A DNA stretch of 64,000 bases from Pseudoxanthomonas sp. 3HH-4 (GTDB taxonomy: Bacteria; Pseudomonadota; Gammaproteobacteria; Xanthomonadales; Xanthomonadaceae), in contig NZ_VFPB01000004.1 of the NCBI RefSeq assembly GCF_006716465.1, positions 141,526 through 205,525 on the forward strand, read 5' to 3'. Shown piece by piece: positions 28,311 through 37,990 of this stretch. A program made the translations under genes and the position numbers. How positions within the stretch are numbered: the stretch's first letter is position 1; each line of letters opens with the position of its first letter. The notes under the pieces are model-generated. The model saw only the letters and a list, made by a program, of their open reading frames with translations. It ran no database searches and was not told the origin of the DNA.

Positions 28311-30134
28311 TCACAACGTCCGCACGCAGTCCCGCCCTTCGGCCTTCGCGGTGTACAGCGCCTGGTCGGCCACCTGCAGCGCGGATTCCAGGCTGTCGCG
28401 GGCTTCCAGGTCGACGCAGTGCACGCCGATGCTGGCGGACACCGCGATCTCCAGCGCGCCGCTGCGGCACGGCTGCGCGCGCAACGCCTGGCGCAGTTCT
28501 TCGGCCACGACGCTGGCCTCGCCCAGCCCCATGCCGGGCAGGGCGGCGATGAATTCCTCGCCACCGAAGCGAGCCAGCAGTGCGCCGTGCGGGCGTAGCG
28601 TCTCGGCCAGCGTGTTTGACGTGCAGCGCAGGCAGTCGTCGCCGACCAGGTGGCCGTAGGTGTCGTTGATGCGTTTGAAATGGTCCAGGTCGATCATCAG
28701 CAGCGAGATCGGTCGCTGCGAATTGCGCGACTGCAACAGCAGGTGCTCGAAGGCTTCGCGGAAATGCGTGCGGTTGTAGAGGTCGGTGAGGCCATCGAGC
28801 CGGCTGGATTCACGCAGGCGATGGTGGGCGGTCTCAAGTTCGGACATCGTCTGGCGGAGCTCGGCGGTACGCGACACCACCTGCTCCTCCAGCGAGTTCT
28901 TCGCGTCCCGCACAATGCGCTCGTTCTCGTTGCGCAGCGCGGCATAGCGGTAGCCCAGCGCCACCGACAGCAGCAGCATCTCCAGCGCCGAGCCGATCTG
29001 CACGCCGTACTCGGTGATGAATCGCTTGGGCAGCAGACCGAACGCGAGTGCCACGAAGATGCCCGTTCCCAGCAGGAACATTGCCCATGCCAGCAGGAAC
29101 ACCTTCGCGGGCCGGTAGCCACTGCGCACCACCACCAGCGTGATCACCGCGATCCATACGATGCTGGGGAACACCGCCGCGGACGCGATCGGCGTGGCCA
29201 CGTGGTAGGGAAGCTGGGTGGCGGCGATGCCGAGCAGCACGAAGAACGCGATGATCGCCTTGCTGACGCGGTCGCCCAGCCGCCATCGGCTGTTGAGGTC
29301 GAGGAAGGTCCGCGAAAACTGCTGCATGCCGATCTGCGCCAGGCAGACCGACAGCGGGACCGATTTGTCTGCGAGCCAGGTGGAATGCGGCCAGAAATAT
29401 TCGAAGCCCAGCCCATTGAGCGTGAACAGCACCAGCCCGAACGCGGTGATGTGGAACAGGTACCAGAAGTAACTGCCATCGCGCAGCACCAGCCACAGCA
29501 CCAGGTTGTAGAAGAACAGCGCCAGCAGGATGCCGTAGTAGATGCCGATGCCGAGCTGGCCGTCGCGGGAGAGCTCGGCGAATGCAGCGGGCGTGTACAG
29601 GAACAGTGGCACCTGCATCGAACTCTGGCTCTGCACCCGGACCAACAGATCCACCGGCTGGTCGGTGGGCAGGTCCAGCCAGAAGTTCGGATGCCGGTAG
29701 CGGATGCTGCGCTGTTCGAACGGGAACGTGTCGCCGCCGGCATGGTGGATCGTGCGGCCGTCGGGGTAGTGCGCGTAGATGTCGATCCGGTCGCTCAGTG
29801 CGTACTGCTGCACCAGCAGCCAGCGCTGCTCGCGCGGGTTCTCGTTGACGACGCTCACCCGGAACCAGAACGCGCCGGTCTGGAAGCCGAACGAGGCATC
29901 GCCATCGGGCAGGGGTGCGAAACGGCCCTCGGCCTGCAGGCGCCTGGCGTCCTCGACCGTGGCCGCGCCGCCGGCGTCATGCAGGTAGGTGGTCTGCGGT
30001 GCCAGCGGCAGGTAGCTGGCGTCGTGCGCGATGTGCGCCTGCGTCGCGGCCGCGGTACCCAGAGGCCATAACGCCAGCAGCAGGAACCACTGCACCAGCC
30101 GCCGATGCCATGTGATGTCGTCCCGTCGCCCCAT
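28311..30134 (-). CDS. 7TMR-DISM receptor diguanylate cyclase
   Basis: From the ATG at 30134 (GGGGGGGA upstream) the protein has 607 residues; ATG 30215 would add 27. The order is signal peptide, a periplasmic 7TMR-DISM extracellular domain (about 40-175), seven hydrophobic helices (about 180-395), a short coiled coil, and a GGDEF domain with the active FGGEEF sequence. I see no RxxD inhibitory site just upstream. It should make c-di-GMP in response to a periplasmic ligand, possibly a carbohydrate. It converges on the ammonia-lyase and diverges from the his operon. Confidence 0.92.
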   Translation of the reverse strand: MGRRDDITWHRRLVQWFLLLALWPLGTAAATQAHIAHDASYLPLAPQTTYLHDAGGAATVEDARRLQAEGRFAPLPDGDASFGFQTGAFWFRVSVVNENPREQRWLLVQQYALSDRIDIYAHYPDGRTIHHAGGDTFPFEQRSIRYRHPNFWLDLPTDQPVDLLVRVQSQSSMQVPLFLYTPAAFAELSRDGQLGIGIYYGILLALFFYNLVLWLVLRDGSYFWYLFHITAFGLVLFTLNGLGFEYFWPHSTWLADKSVPLSVCLAQIGMQQFSRTFLDLNSRWRLGDRVSKAIIAFFVLLGIAATQLPYHVATPIASAAVFPSIVWIAVITLVVVRSGYRPAKVFLLAWAMFLLGTGIFVALAFGLLPKRFITEYGVQIGSALEMLLLSVALGYRYAALRNENERIVRDAKNSLEEQVVSRTAELRQTMSELETAHHRLRESSRLDGLTDLYNRTHFREAFEHLLLQSRNSQRPISLLMIDLDHFKRINDTYGHLVGDDCLRCTSNTLAETLRPHGALLARFGGEEFIAALPGMGLGEASVVAEELRQALRAQPCRSGALEIAVSASIGVHCVDLEARDSLESALQVADQALYTAKAEGRDCVRTL

Positions 30135-30306
30135 GCCCGTCCCCCCCGGGTGGCCGGTCAGGGCGCCGCGGCGGTTACCCGCGGCGCCTTCCGGCGTCCT
30201 TGGCAGTGTACTCATCGTCCTTGCCCGCTCCAGCCCATCGTCGGTCCCCTGGCGTGCCCATGCCGGAAGTAACGGAAAGCGACCCCCATTCCAGCCAGTG
30301 TCCGGG

Positions 30307-30356
30307 TTGACGGCCGCTCTACCGTTCGTTTAATGTATTAACACGTTAATACATTA
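30307..30356 (+). promoter_or_regulatory. his operon promoter with 26-bp palindromic operator
   Basis: TTGACG (30307-30312), a 16-bp spacer and TTTAAT (30329-30334) form a promoter with start near 30341. A perfect palindrome with 12-bp arms, 30331-30342 and 30345-30356 (TAATGTATTAAC and its complement), overlaps the -10 and the start. A repressor bound there would block transcription. The TrpR-family gene directly downstream is the obvious binder. Confidence 0.8.
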
Positions 30357-30373
30357 GTGCGTGCATCCCCGAC

Positions 30374-30700
30374 ATGAAGCGCCGCTCTCCTCAGGATGAA
30401 GTCGCCGACAACGCGCCGCTGCAGGCCCTCGCCGAGGCCCTGGCGGCGCTTTCGGAAGCCGTTGAGGTGCGTGCCTTCCTGGAAGACCTGTGTACGCCCG
30501 CCGAGCTGGAGGCCATGGCCGATCGCTGGCGCGTGGTGCCGCTCCTGTTGAAGGGTGTTCCCTACCGGGAAATCCACGATCTCACCCAGGTCAGCGTGAC
30601 CACCATCGGCCGCGTCGCCCGTACCCTGGAACGGGGTGCCGGTGGTTACGCCGCCGCCGTCCACCGCCAGCAGGCGGCGACGGCTTCCGCCTCCCACTGA
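30374..30700 (+). CDS. hisR: TrpR/YerC-family regulator, probable histidine repressor
   Basis: A 108-residue TrpR-superfamily protein of the YerC/YecD group. It has the helical [22 protein letters not shown] block followed by a helix-turn-helix ([22 protein letters not shown]). It is the first gene of the his operon, eight bases before hisG, and sits behind a palindrome on its own promoter. I recall comparative-genomics proposals of a histidine-responsive HisR in this family. Repression with histidine as co-repressor is inferred here. Confidence 0.85.
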   Translation: MKRRSPQDEVADNAPLQALAEALAALSEAVEVRAFLEDLCTPAELEAMADRWRVVPLLLKGVPYREIHDLTQVSVTTIGRVARTLERGAGGYAAAVHRQQAATASASH

Positions 30701-30708
30701 GTCCTTCC

Positions 30709-31623
30709 ATGAGCCCCTCCCTGACCCCCGCGACGCGCGAGCGTCTGCGCATCGCCATCCAGAAGAGCGGACGGCTGGCAGAACCGGCCCGCACGCTGCT
30801 GGCCGCCTGCGGCCTGAGCTGGCGCGAAAGCCGTGACAAGTTGTTCTGCTATGGCGAATCCCTTCCGGTCGACCTGCTGCTGGTGCGAGACGACGACATC
30901 CCCGGCCTGATCGCCGATGGCGTCTGCGATTTCGGCATCGTCGGCCGCAACGAACTGGACGAACAGGCTGGGGAGCGAGCCCTGATCGGCCTGCCGCAGG
31001 CTTACCGCGAACTGCGTCCGCTCGGTTTCGGGAGCTGCCGACTGATGCTGGCCATTCCTGACAGTTGGGAGTGGGAAGGCCCGCAGCAGCTCCAGGGCCT
31101 GCGCATCGCCACCAGCTATCCCTCCGTGCTGCGGCAATGGCTGCAGGCGCGGAGCATTGATGCGGCTGTGGTCGAGCTCTCCGGCTCCGTCGAGATCGCG
31201 CCGAAGCTCGGCACCGCGGACCTGATCTGCGATCTCGTCTCCAGTGGCGCCACGCTCGCCGCCAACCAGTTGAAGCCCGTGGAAACCCTGCTGGACAGCG
31301 AAGCGGTGCTGGCCGGTCCGGCACGCGAGTTCGACGACGCCCGCGCAGGGCTCGCCGACATGTTGCTGCGCCGTCTCGACGGCGTGCTGAAGCTCAAGGA
31401 CAGCAAGCTGCTGATGTTCCGCGCCGAGCGCGACACCGTGCCGGCATTGTCGCGGTTGCTGACCGACAGTGAGGGTCTGGTTACGCTGCCGAGTGGTGAG
31501 GACGGGCCGGTATCGCTGCAGGCGATGTGCCACGGCGCGGTCACTTGGCAGCGGTTGGAGGAGTTGCAGCGCGCCGGTGCGCAAGGCCTGATGGTGCTGT
31601 CGGTCGAGAGGTCGCTGGCATGA
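30709..31623 (+). CDS. hisG: ATP phosphoribosyltransferase, long form
   Basis: The protein has 304 residues and joins ATP and PRPP in the first step of histidine synthesis. Blocks include [21 protein letters not shown] and the PRPP loop region with [19 protein letters not shown]. The C-terminal 80 residues form the ACT-like domain of long-form HisG, which binds histidine as feedback inhibitor, so no hisZ is needed. ATG 30709 gives the correct N-terminus. Confidence 0.95.
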   Translation: MSPSLTPATRERLRIAIQKSGRLAEPARTLLAACGLSWRESRDKLFCYGESLPVDLLLVRDDDIPGLIADGVCDFGIVGRNELDEQAGERALIGLPQAYRELRPLGFGSCRLMLAIPDSWEWEGPQQLQGLRIATSYPSVLRQWLQARSIDAAVVELSGSVEIAPKLGTADLICDLVSSGATLAANQLKPVETLLDSEAVLAGPAREFDDARAGLADMLLRRLDGVLKLKDSKLLMFRAERDTVPALSRLLTDSEGLVTLPSGEDGPVSLQAMCHGAVTWQRLEELQRAGAQGLMVLSVERSLA

Positions 31624-32933
31624 CGGCGTCGCCCGCCCCACGGTACGACTGGGACACGCTGGACGAACCCGCGCGCGCCGCGTTGCTCGCCCGCCCGGTG
31701 CAGGCCGTCGCGCAGCGTACGCGCGATGCCGTGGCCGGTCTGCTCGCCGACGTGCAGGCACGCGGCGACGCGGCGTTGCGCGAGGTCACCGCGCGCTTCG
31801 ACGGCGTGGAACTCGCTACCTTCGAAGTCAGCGAGGAAGAATTTTCCGCCGCGCACACCGCCGTGCCTGCCGGCCTGCGCCAGGCAATGCAGGAGGCCGC
31901 CGAGCGCATAGAGGCCTTCCATCGCGCCGGTATGGCGCAACCCTACGCGGTGGAAACTGCGCCGGGCGTGGTCTGCGAACGGATGATCCGGCCGATCCCG
32001 CGCGTCGGGTTGTATGTCCCCGCGGGCAGTGCACCGTTGCCGTCGACCGCCCTGATGCTGGGCGTGCCGTCGCGCCTGGCCGGCTGCCGCGAGGTCGTGC
32101 TGTGCACGCCGCCACGCAAGGATGGCACCGCCGATCCCGCCGTGCTGGTGGCCGCGCAGCTGACCGGTGTGCGCCGCGTATTCAAGCTGGGTGGCGCGCA
32201 GGCGATCGCCGCGATGGCATTCGGCACGGACAGCGTGCCGAAGTGCGACAAGCTGTTCGGTCCCGGCAACAGCTACGTGACCGAAGCCAAGCAGCAGGTC
32301 GCGCGGTCCGGCGCCGCTGCCATCGACATGCCGGCGGGCCCGTCGGAGGTGTTGGTGATCGCCGATGCCGGCGCGGAGGCGGCGTTCGTCGCGGCCGACC
32401 TGCTGTCGCAGGCCGAGCATGGCCCCGATTCGCAGGTGTTGCTGCTGAGCGATGACGAAACGCTGATCGCGCGCGTGCAGGACGAACTGGCCACGCAGCT
32501 TGCCGCACTCGACCGGGTCAACATCGCACGACAGGCATTGTCGGCGTCGCGCCTGATCAAGGTCGCCACGCTGGACGACGCGTTCGCCATCAGCAATCGC
32601 TACGCGCCGGAGCACCTGATCGTCGCGCTGCGCGAACCGCGCGCATGGCTGGACAAGGTGGAGGCAGCCGGTTCGGTGTTCCTTGGTGACTACACGCCGG
32701 AAGCGTTGGGTGATTATTGCAGTGGCACCAACCACGTGCTGCCCACCAGCGGCGCGGCGCGCGCGTACAGCGGCGTCAGTGTTGCAAGCTTCCAGAACTT
32801 CGTCAGCGTGCAGTCGGCCAGCCAGGCAGGCATCGCCGCCATCGGCGAGTGCGCATTGACGCTCGCGCGTGCCGAGGGCCTGGACGCACACGCCAACGCC
32901 GTCGCGCTGCGCCTGCGCAAGGCGGCCGCATGA
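31620..32933 (+). CDS. hisD: histidinol dehydrogenase
   Basis: The enzyme (437 residues) oxidises histidinol to histidine through the aldehyde, using NAD and zinc. Blocks include [36 protein letters not shown] and the C-terminal [14 protein letters not shown] with zinc ligands. ATG 31620 overlaps the hisG stop. Confidence 0.97.
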   Translation: MTASPAPRYDWDTLDEPARAALLARPVQAVAQRTRDAVAGLLADVQARGDAALREVTARFDGVELATFEVSEEEFSAAHTAVPAGLRQAMQEAAERIEAFHRAGMAQPYAVETAPGVVCERMIRPIPRVGLYVPAGSAPLPSTALMLGVPSRLAGCREVVLCTPPRKDGTADPAVLVAAQLTGVRRVFKLGGAQAIAAMAFGTDSVPKCDKLFGPGNSYVTEAKQQVARSGAAAIDMPAGPSEVLVIADAGAEAAFVAADLLSQAEHGPDSQVLLLSDDETLIARVQDELATQLAALDRVNIARQALSASRLIKVATLDDAFAISNRYAPEHLIVALREPRAWLDKVEAAGSVFLGDYTPEALGDYCSGTNHVLPTSGAARAYSGVSVASFQNFVSVQSASQAGIAAIGECALTLARAEGLDAHANAVALRLRKAAA

Positions 32934-34009
32934 GCAGCGTTTTGCCCCTTGTGCGTCCAGACCTGCGCGATTTCGCGGGCTACAAGTCGGCCCGCAGCGA
33001 AGCCCTGCGTGGCGAGGTGTGGCTGAACGCCAACGAATCGCCGTGGACCAATCCGGCCGACGGGCAGGGTCGCAGCCGCCGCTATCCGGATCCGCAGCCA
33101 CCGGCACTACGCGCGCGTCTGGCGCAGCTCTACGACGTGGCTCCGGAGCAACTGCTGGTCGGGCGCGGCAGCGACGAGGCCATCGACCTGCTGGTGCGTG
33201 CGCTGTGCGTGCCCGGGCGGGACGCCATCGTGGTGACGCCGCCGGTGTTCGGCATGTACGTGGTCTGCGCACGCCTGCAGGGAGCACGCATCATCGAAGT
33301 GCCGCTGGTCGATGACGACGCCGGTTTCGTCGCCGATCTCGACGCCATCCGCGAGGCGGCGCTCGGTCAGGGGGCCAAGCTGGTGTTCCTGTGCTCGCCA
33401 TCGAATCCGGCGGGTTCGGCCATCCCGCTGGACGGCATAAAGGCCCTGGCGCACGCGCTGGAAGGCCATGCGCTGGTGGTGGTGGACGAGGCCTACGGCG
33501 AATTCGCCGACGGCGCGTCCGCGACGACGCTGCTGGGTGCGCACGCCAACGTCGCCGTGTTGCGTACGTTGTCGAAAGCGCATGCCCTGGCCGCCGCGCG
33601 CATCGGCGTGGTCATCGGTGGCGCGGAACTGGTCGCCGTGCTGCAGCGCTGCCAGGCACCGTATCCGGTGCCGACGCCGTGTGCCGACCTCGCGCTGGAA
33701 GGCCTGTCCGATACGGCGCTGCAGCAGACGCGGGAACGCGTGGCTGTCGTGCGTCGTGAGCGCGAACGGCTGCTGTATGCGCTCGCGCGGATACCCGGCG
33801 TACGCCGCGTTTATCCTTCGCAGGGAAACTATCTGCTGGTGCGCTTCGACGATCCCGAAGGCGCTTTCCGTGCGCTGCTCGCCGCCGGCGTGGTGGTGCG
33901 CGACCAGCGCGCCGCGCCGCAGTTGGACGACGCATTGCGCATCACCATCGGCTCGCCGGAACAGAACGACCGCGTGCTGTCGGCCCTGAACACGAATCCC
34001 ACGCCATGA
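32930..34009 (+). CDS. hisC: histidinol-phosphate aminotransferase
   Basis: This PLP enzyme (359 residues) converts imidazole acetol phosphate to histidinol phosphate. Landmarks include WLNANESPW near the N-terminus, [28 protein letters not shown] and the PLP lysine in [17 protein letters not shown] 32930 overlaps the hisD stop by four bases. Confidence 0.96.
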   Translation: MSSVLPLVRPDLRDFAGYKSARSEALRGEVWLNANESPWTNPADGQGRSRRYPDPQPPALRARLAQLYDVAPEQLLVGRGSDEAIDLLVRALCVPGRDAIVVTPPVFGMYVVCARLQGARIIEVPLVDDDAGFVADLDAIREAALGQGAKLVFLCSPSNPAGSAIPLDGIKALAHALEGHALVVVDEAYGEFADGASATTLLGAHANVAVLRTLSKAHALAAARIGVVIGGAELVAVLQRCQAPYPVPTPCADLALEGLSDTALQQTRERVAVVRRERERLLYALARIPGVRRVYPSQGNYLLVRFDDPEGAFRALLAAGVVVRDQRAAPQLDDALRITIGSPEQNDRVLSALNTNPTP

Positions 34010-35079
34010 CACCCATCCTCTTCATCGACCGCGACGGCACCCTGATCGAGGAACCCGAGGATTTCCAGATCGATGCCTACGAGAAGCTTCGCTTCGTCGC
34101 CGGGGTCGTTCCGGCGCTGCTGAAGCTGCGCGACGCGGGCTACCAGTTCGTGATGGTCAGCAACCAGGACGGTCTGGGTTCGGAGCAGTACCCGCGCGCC
34201 TCGTTCGAAGGGCCGCACGCGCTGATGATGCAGGTCTTCGAAAGCCAGGGCATCCGCTTCCGCGACGTACTGATCGACGAAAGCTGGCCGCACGAGAACA
34301 AGCCGACGCGCAAGCCGGGTATCGGTTTGATGGTCCCCTATCTGCGGGACCGCAGCATCGACTGGGCGCGGTCGGGCATGGTGGGCGACCGGCCGACCGA
34401 CATCCAGTTCGCCGACAATCTGAAGATCCGCGGCTTCCAGCTGAAGACCGCGCAGTTCGGCGGCGAGTGGGACTGGGCCGGCATCGCGCATGAACTGGCG
34501 GATGCGCCACGGCGTGCAGTGGTCCAGCGCAACACCAGGGAAACCAGGATCCGTGTCGAGGTGGACCTCGACCGTGTGGCGGAGCCCGTCGCGAAGACCG
34601 GCCTGCCGTTCTTCGATCACATGCTGGAGCAGATCGGCAAGCACGGCGGTTTCGCACTGGACGTGCGCGCCGATGGCGACCTGCACATAGACGAGCACCA
34701 CACCGTCGAGGACACCGGCCTCGCGCTTGGGCAGGCGCTGAAAGAGGCGCTGGGCGACAAGCGCGGCATCGGCCGCTACGGTTTCACCCTGCCGATGGAC
34801 GAGACGCTGGCGAGCGCCGCGCTCGACTTCAGCGGTCGGCCGTACTTTGTCTTCAATGGTGAATTCCGGCGCGAACGCGTCGGTGACCTGCCGACCGAAC
34901 TCGTACCGCATTTCTTCCGTTCGCTATGCGACGCATCCGGCCTCAATCTCAACCTGAGGGTGGAAGGCGACAACGACCACCACAAGGTCGAGGCCAGCTT
35001 CAAGGCGCTGGCACGCGCGTTGCGCCAGGCGGTGAAGCGCGAGGGCGCCGAACTGCCGTCGACCAAGGGGGCCCTGTGA
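34006..35079 (+). CDS. hisB: bifunctional histidinol phosphatase / imidazoleglycerol-phosphate dehydratase
   Basis: A 357-residue fusion as in E. coli. Residues 1-165 are a HAD phosphatase with Asp8 and Asp10 in FIDRDGTL. The rest is the dehydratase with [23 protein letters not shown] and the final ND(H)[11 protein letters not shown] manganese motif. It does steps six and eight of the pathway. It overlaps hisC and hisH by four bases. Confidence 0.97.
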   Translation: MTPILFIDRDGTLIEEPEDFQIDAYEKLRFVAGVVPALLKLRDAGYQFVMVSNQDGLGSEQYPRASFEGPHALMMQVFESQGIRFRDVLIDESWPHENKPTRKPGIGLMVPYLRDRSIDWARSGMVGDRPTDIQFADNLKIRGFQLKTAQFGGEWDWAGIAHELADAPRRAVVQRNTRETRIRVEVDLDRVAEPVAKTGLPFFDHMLEQIGKHGGFALDVRADGDLHIDEHHTVEDTGLALGQALKEALGDKRGIGRYGFTLPMDETLASAALDFSGRPYFVFNGEFRRERVGDLPTELVPHFFRSLCDASGLNLNLRVEGDNDHHKVEASFKALARALRQAVKREGAELPSTKGAL

Positions 35080-35678
35080 CGAAGGTGGTCCTGGTCGATG
35101 CCGGTGGCTCCAATATCGGCTCGGTGCGATATGCGTTGCAGCGCCTCGGCGTGGAAGCGGAACTTACCGGCGACGTGGCGACGATCCGCGCTGCGGACCG
35201 GGTGATCCTGCCCGGCGTGGGCGCCGCCGCCGTGTGCATGGCGCGCCTGCAGGAACTGGACCTGGTCGACGTGCTGCGCACGCTGGACAAGCCGCTGCTG
35301 GGTGTCTGCGTCGGCGTGCAGCTGTTGTTCGCGCATTCCGAGGAGGAGGACACCCCCTGCCTGGGCTTGCTGCCGGGACGCGTACGCAAGTTGCGCGCCG
35401 CACCCGGCATCCGCGTACCGCACATGGGCTGGAATACCCTGCAGCGGCGACGCGGCGGCTCGCTGGTGGAAGGCATCGCTGACGGCGACCACGCCTACTT
35501 CGTCCACAGCTATGCCGCAGCCGTCGACGATGACTGCCTGTGCAGCAGCGAGCACGGCCACGCGTTCGCTGCGGTGGTGCAGCGGGGCAATGTGGCCGGC
35601 GCCCAGTTCCATCCCGAGCGCTCGGGTGCCGTCGGCGCACGGTTGCTGAAGAACTTCATCGAGTACGGACTGCAATGA
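35076..35678 (+). CDS. hisH: imidazole glycerol phosphate synthase glutaminase subunit
   Basis: The subunit is 200 residues long, starts at GTG 35076 and overlaps hisB as GTGA. It is the glutaminase that feeds ammonia to HisF. The nucleophile elbow reads GVCVGVQ, where GICLGMQ is common, and the catalytic His-Glu pair is in QFHPERS. The class I amidotransferase start [11 protein letters not shown] is intact. Confidence 0.95.
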   Translation: MTKVVLVDAGGSNIGSVRYALQRLGVEAELTGDVATIRAADRVILPGVGAAAVCMARLQELDLVDVLRTLDKPLLGVCVGVQLLFAHSEEEDTPCLGLLPGRVRKLRAAPGIRVPHMGWNTLQRRRGGSLVEGIADGDHAYFVHSYAAAVDDDCLCSSEHGHAFAAVVQRGNVAGAQFHPERSGAVGARLLKNFIEYGLQ

Positions 35679-36412
35679 CAGGTTTCACCGTTTATCCCGC
35701 CATCGACGTGCGCGATGGCCGCGTCGTGCGGCTGGCGCAGGGCGACTATGCACGCGAAACACGCTATGAAGGCACGCCACTGGAGGTCGCGCAGCGCTAC
35801 GCCACGCAGGGTGCCGAATGGCTGCACCTGGTCGATCTGGACGCGGCGCGTGCCGGCGGCTACACGCTTGCGCCGTTGCTGGGCGAAATCGCGCGCACGA
35901 CCTCGTTGAAGGTGCAGACGGGCGGTGGTGTGCGCGGGCGCGACGATGTGGCGCGGATCCTCGATGCAGGCGCGGAACGTGTCGTCATCGGTTCGTTGTC
36001 GGTCCGCGACCCGGATGCCGTCGTGGCGTGGCTGGCCGAGTTCGGCAGCGAGCGCATCACCGTGGCGCTGGATACGCGACGCGACGACGACGGAACGTGG
36101 CGTCTGCCGGTGCATGGCTGGACGGAGACGGCATCCGGGACGCTGGACGACCTTGCCTTGCGCTACGCGGGCGCCGGCCTGCGCCACCTGCTGTGCACCG
36201 ACATCGCCCGCGACGGCATGCTGAGCGGGCCCAACCTCGACCTGTACGCCCACCTGCGTACCACCGTGCCAGGGTTGGCTGTGCAGGCGTCGGGCGGCGT
36301 GAGCGCGGTGGCGGATGTCATCGAAGCACGCGAAGCGGGTTGCGCCGGCATCGTGCTCGGGCGTGCGTTGCTTGAAGGCCGCTTCGCCTTGCCGGAAGCG
36401 CTGGCATGCTGA
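35675..36412 (+). CDS. hisA: ProFAR isomerase
   Basis: A 245-residue TIM barrel that isomerises ProFAR to PRFAR. The first catalytic Asp is in [14 protein letters not shown] and the second in [17 protein letters not shown] and ASGGVS are the phosphate loops. It overlaps hisH by four bases and hisF by seven. Confidence 0.96.
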   Translation: MTGFTVYPAIDVRDGRVVRLAQGDYARETRYEGTPLEVAQRYATQGAEWLHLVDLDAARAGGYTLAPLLGEIARTTSLKVQTGGGVRGRDDVARILDAGAERVVIGSLSVRDPDAVVAWLAEFGSERITVALDTRRDDDGTWRLPVHGWTETASGTLDDLALRYAGAGLRHLLCTDIARDGMLSGPNLDLYAHLRTTVPGLAVQASGGVSAVADVIEAREAGCAGIVLGRALLEGRFALPEALAC

Positions 36413-37182
36413 GCCGGCGCATCATTCCCTGCCTGGACGTGCGCGAAGGCCGGGTGGTCAAGGGTGTGAAGTTCCGGGACCACGTCGACATGGGTGACAT
36501 CGCGGAGCTGGCGCTGCGCTACCGCGACGAAGGTGCGGACGAACTGGTGTTCTACGACATCAGCGCCAGTCCGGAAGGACGTTCGGTGGACTATGCCTGG
36601 ATCGAGCGCGTGTCGCGGTTGCTGGACATTCCGTTCTGCGTGGCGGGCGGCATCCGGGACGTGGAGACCGCCCGCCGCGTGTTGTACAGCGGGGCCGACA
36701 AGGTGTCGGTCAACACGCCCGCACTTGAGCGTCCGGACCTGATCGGCGAGCTGGCACAGGCGTTCGGCGTGCAGTGCGTGGTGGTCGGCGTGGATTCCAT
36801 CCTTGAAGCGGACGGCGAATGGCGCGTGCGCCGCTACACCGGCGACCCGTCGAAGATGCAGGGTGCCGGCTTGCGCACGCTGGACTGGGTTGTGCAGGCA
36901 CAGCGCCTGGGAGCTGGCGAGATCGTGTTGAACTGCATGGACCAGGACGGTGTGCGGCGGGGCTACGACCTGACGCAGTTGCAGGCGGTTCGCACGGTCT
37001 GCGAAGTGCCGCTCATTGCCTCGGGTGGGGCGGGCGAGCTTGAGCATTTCGCCGACGTATTCCGGCACGCGGATGTGGACGGCGCATTGGCCGCCAGCGT
37101 CTTCCACAGCGGACACATCCGCATTCCCGTATTGAAGCGGGCACTGGCGCAACAAGGCATCGAGGTGAGACGTGGCGACTGA
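36406..37182 (+). CDS. hisF: imidazole glycerol phosphate synthase cyclase subunit
   Basis: A 258-residue TIM barrel and the partner of HisH. Asp11 in [10 protein letters not shown] and the second Asp in VVGVDSI are the catalytic residues. The AGGIRD and [11 protein letters not shown] phosphate-binding loops are present. It overlaps hisA by seven bases and hisIE by eleven. Confidence 0.97.
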   Translation: MLSRRIIPCLDVREGRVVKGVKFRDHVDMGDIAELALRYRDEGADELVFYDISASPEGRSVDYAWIERVSRLLDIPFCVAGGIRDVETARRVLYSGADKVSVNTPALERPDLIGELAQAFGVQCVVVGVDSILEADGEWRVRRYTGDPSKMQGAGLRTLDWVVQAQRLGAGEIVLNCMDQDGVRRGYDLTQLQAVRTVCEVPLIASGGAGELEHFADVFRHADVDGALAASVFHSGHIRIPVLKRALAQQGIEVRRGD

Positions 37183-37798
37183 CAACCGGCAACCGGCGTT
37201 CGACCCCGCCGGCCTGGACTGGAACAAGGGCGACGGGCTGCTGCCCGTCATCGTGCAGGATGCTGCGACGCTGCGCGTGCTGATGCTGGGCTACATGAAC
37301 CGCGAAGCGCTGCAGACGACGCTCGCCAGCGGGCGCGTGACCTTCTTCAGTCGCAGCAAGCAGCGGCTGTGGACCAAGGGAGAGAGCTCCGGCCACGTGC
37401 TGGAACTGGTGGCTGTCGAAGCCGACTGCGACGACGACACGCTGCTGGTCCTCGCGCACCCGCAGGGGCCCACCTGCCACCTGCAGCGCGCCAGCTGCTT
37501 CCCGTCGGCACCGTCCGCATTCCTGTCGGAACTGGATGCCCTCGTCGCGCAGCGCGAGCGTGAACGGCCAGCGGACAGCTACACCACGCGCTTGTTCGAG
37601 GCTGGCGTCCGCCGCATCGCGCAGAAGGTGGGCGAGGAGGGCGTGGAAACAGCGTTGGCGGCCGTGGCGCAGGACGAAACCGCGCTGCTCGGCGAAAGTG
37701 CCGACCTGCTGTACCACCTGACCGCCCTGCTGCGCGCACGCGGCCTGTCGCTGGCCGATGCCGTCGACGTGCTGCGCCAACGCCACGCGTCCACGTGA
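37172..37798 (+). CDS. hisI: bifunctional phosphoribosyl-AMP cyclohydrolase / phosphoribosyl-ATP pyrophosphatase
   Basis: The 208-residue fusion usually called hisIE starts at GTG 37172. The N-terminal cyclohydrolase domain has [19 protein letters not shown] and the metal cysteine block [10 protein letters not shown]...CHL. The C-terminal pyrophosphatase domain has [14 protein letters not shown]. It covers steps two and three and closes the his operon, whose eight structural genes give a complete pathway. Confidence 0.95.
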   Translation: MATDNRQPAFDPAGLDWNKGDGLLPVIVQDAATLRVLMLGYMNREALQTTLASGRVTFFSRSKQRLWTKGESSGHVLELVAVEADCDDDTLLVLAHPQGPTCHLQRASCFPSAPSAFLSELDALVAQRERERPADSYTTRLFEAGVRRIAQKVGEEGVETALAAVAQDETALLGESADLLYHLTALLRARGLSLADAVDVLRQRHAST

Positions 37799-37814
37799 GC
37801 TTCCCCCGCACCTT

Positions 37815-37936
37815 GTAAGAGCGACGTAAGTCGCGACCGTGGATCTGGATCAAACGCGATGGTCCATCGTCGGTATCGCTTGCAGCACATCTCCATGGTG
37901 ATCCAGCCGTGCGGTCGCGACTTACGTCGCTCCTAC
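37815..37936. repeat. REPIN-like inverted pair of GTAG REP elements after the his operon
   Basis: GTAAGAGCGACGTAAGTCGC (37815-37839 unit) faces its reverse complement at 37912-37936. The left copy has GTAA in place of GTAGG. It belongs to the same family as the pairs at 28149 and 54117. Confidence 0.9.
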
Positions 37937-37990
37937 AACGGCAATGCTGTTGCTGCGCCATAATCTCCCGGTCTTCCGGCTGGAGTCGCC

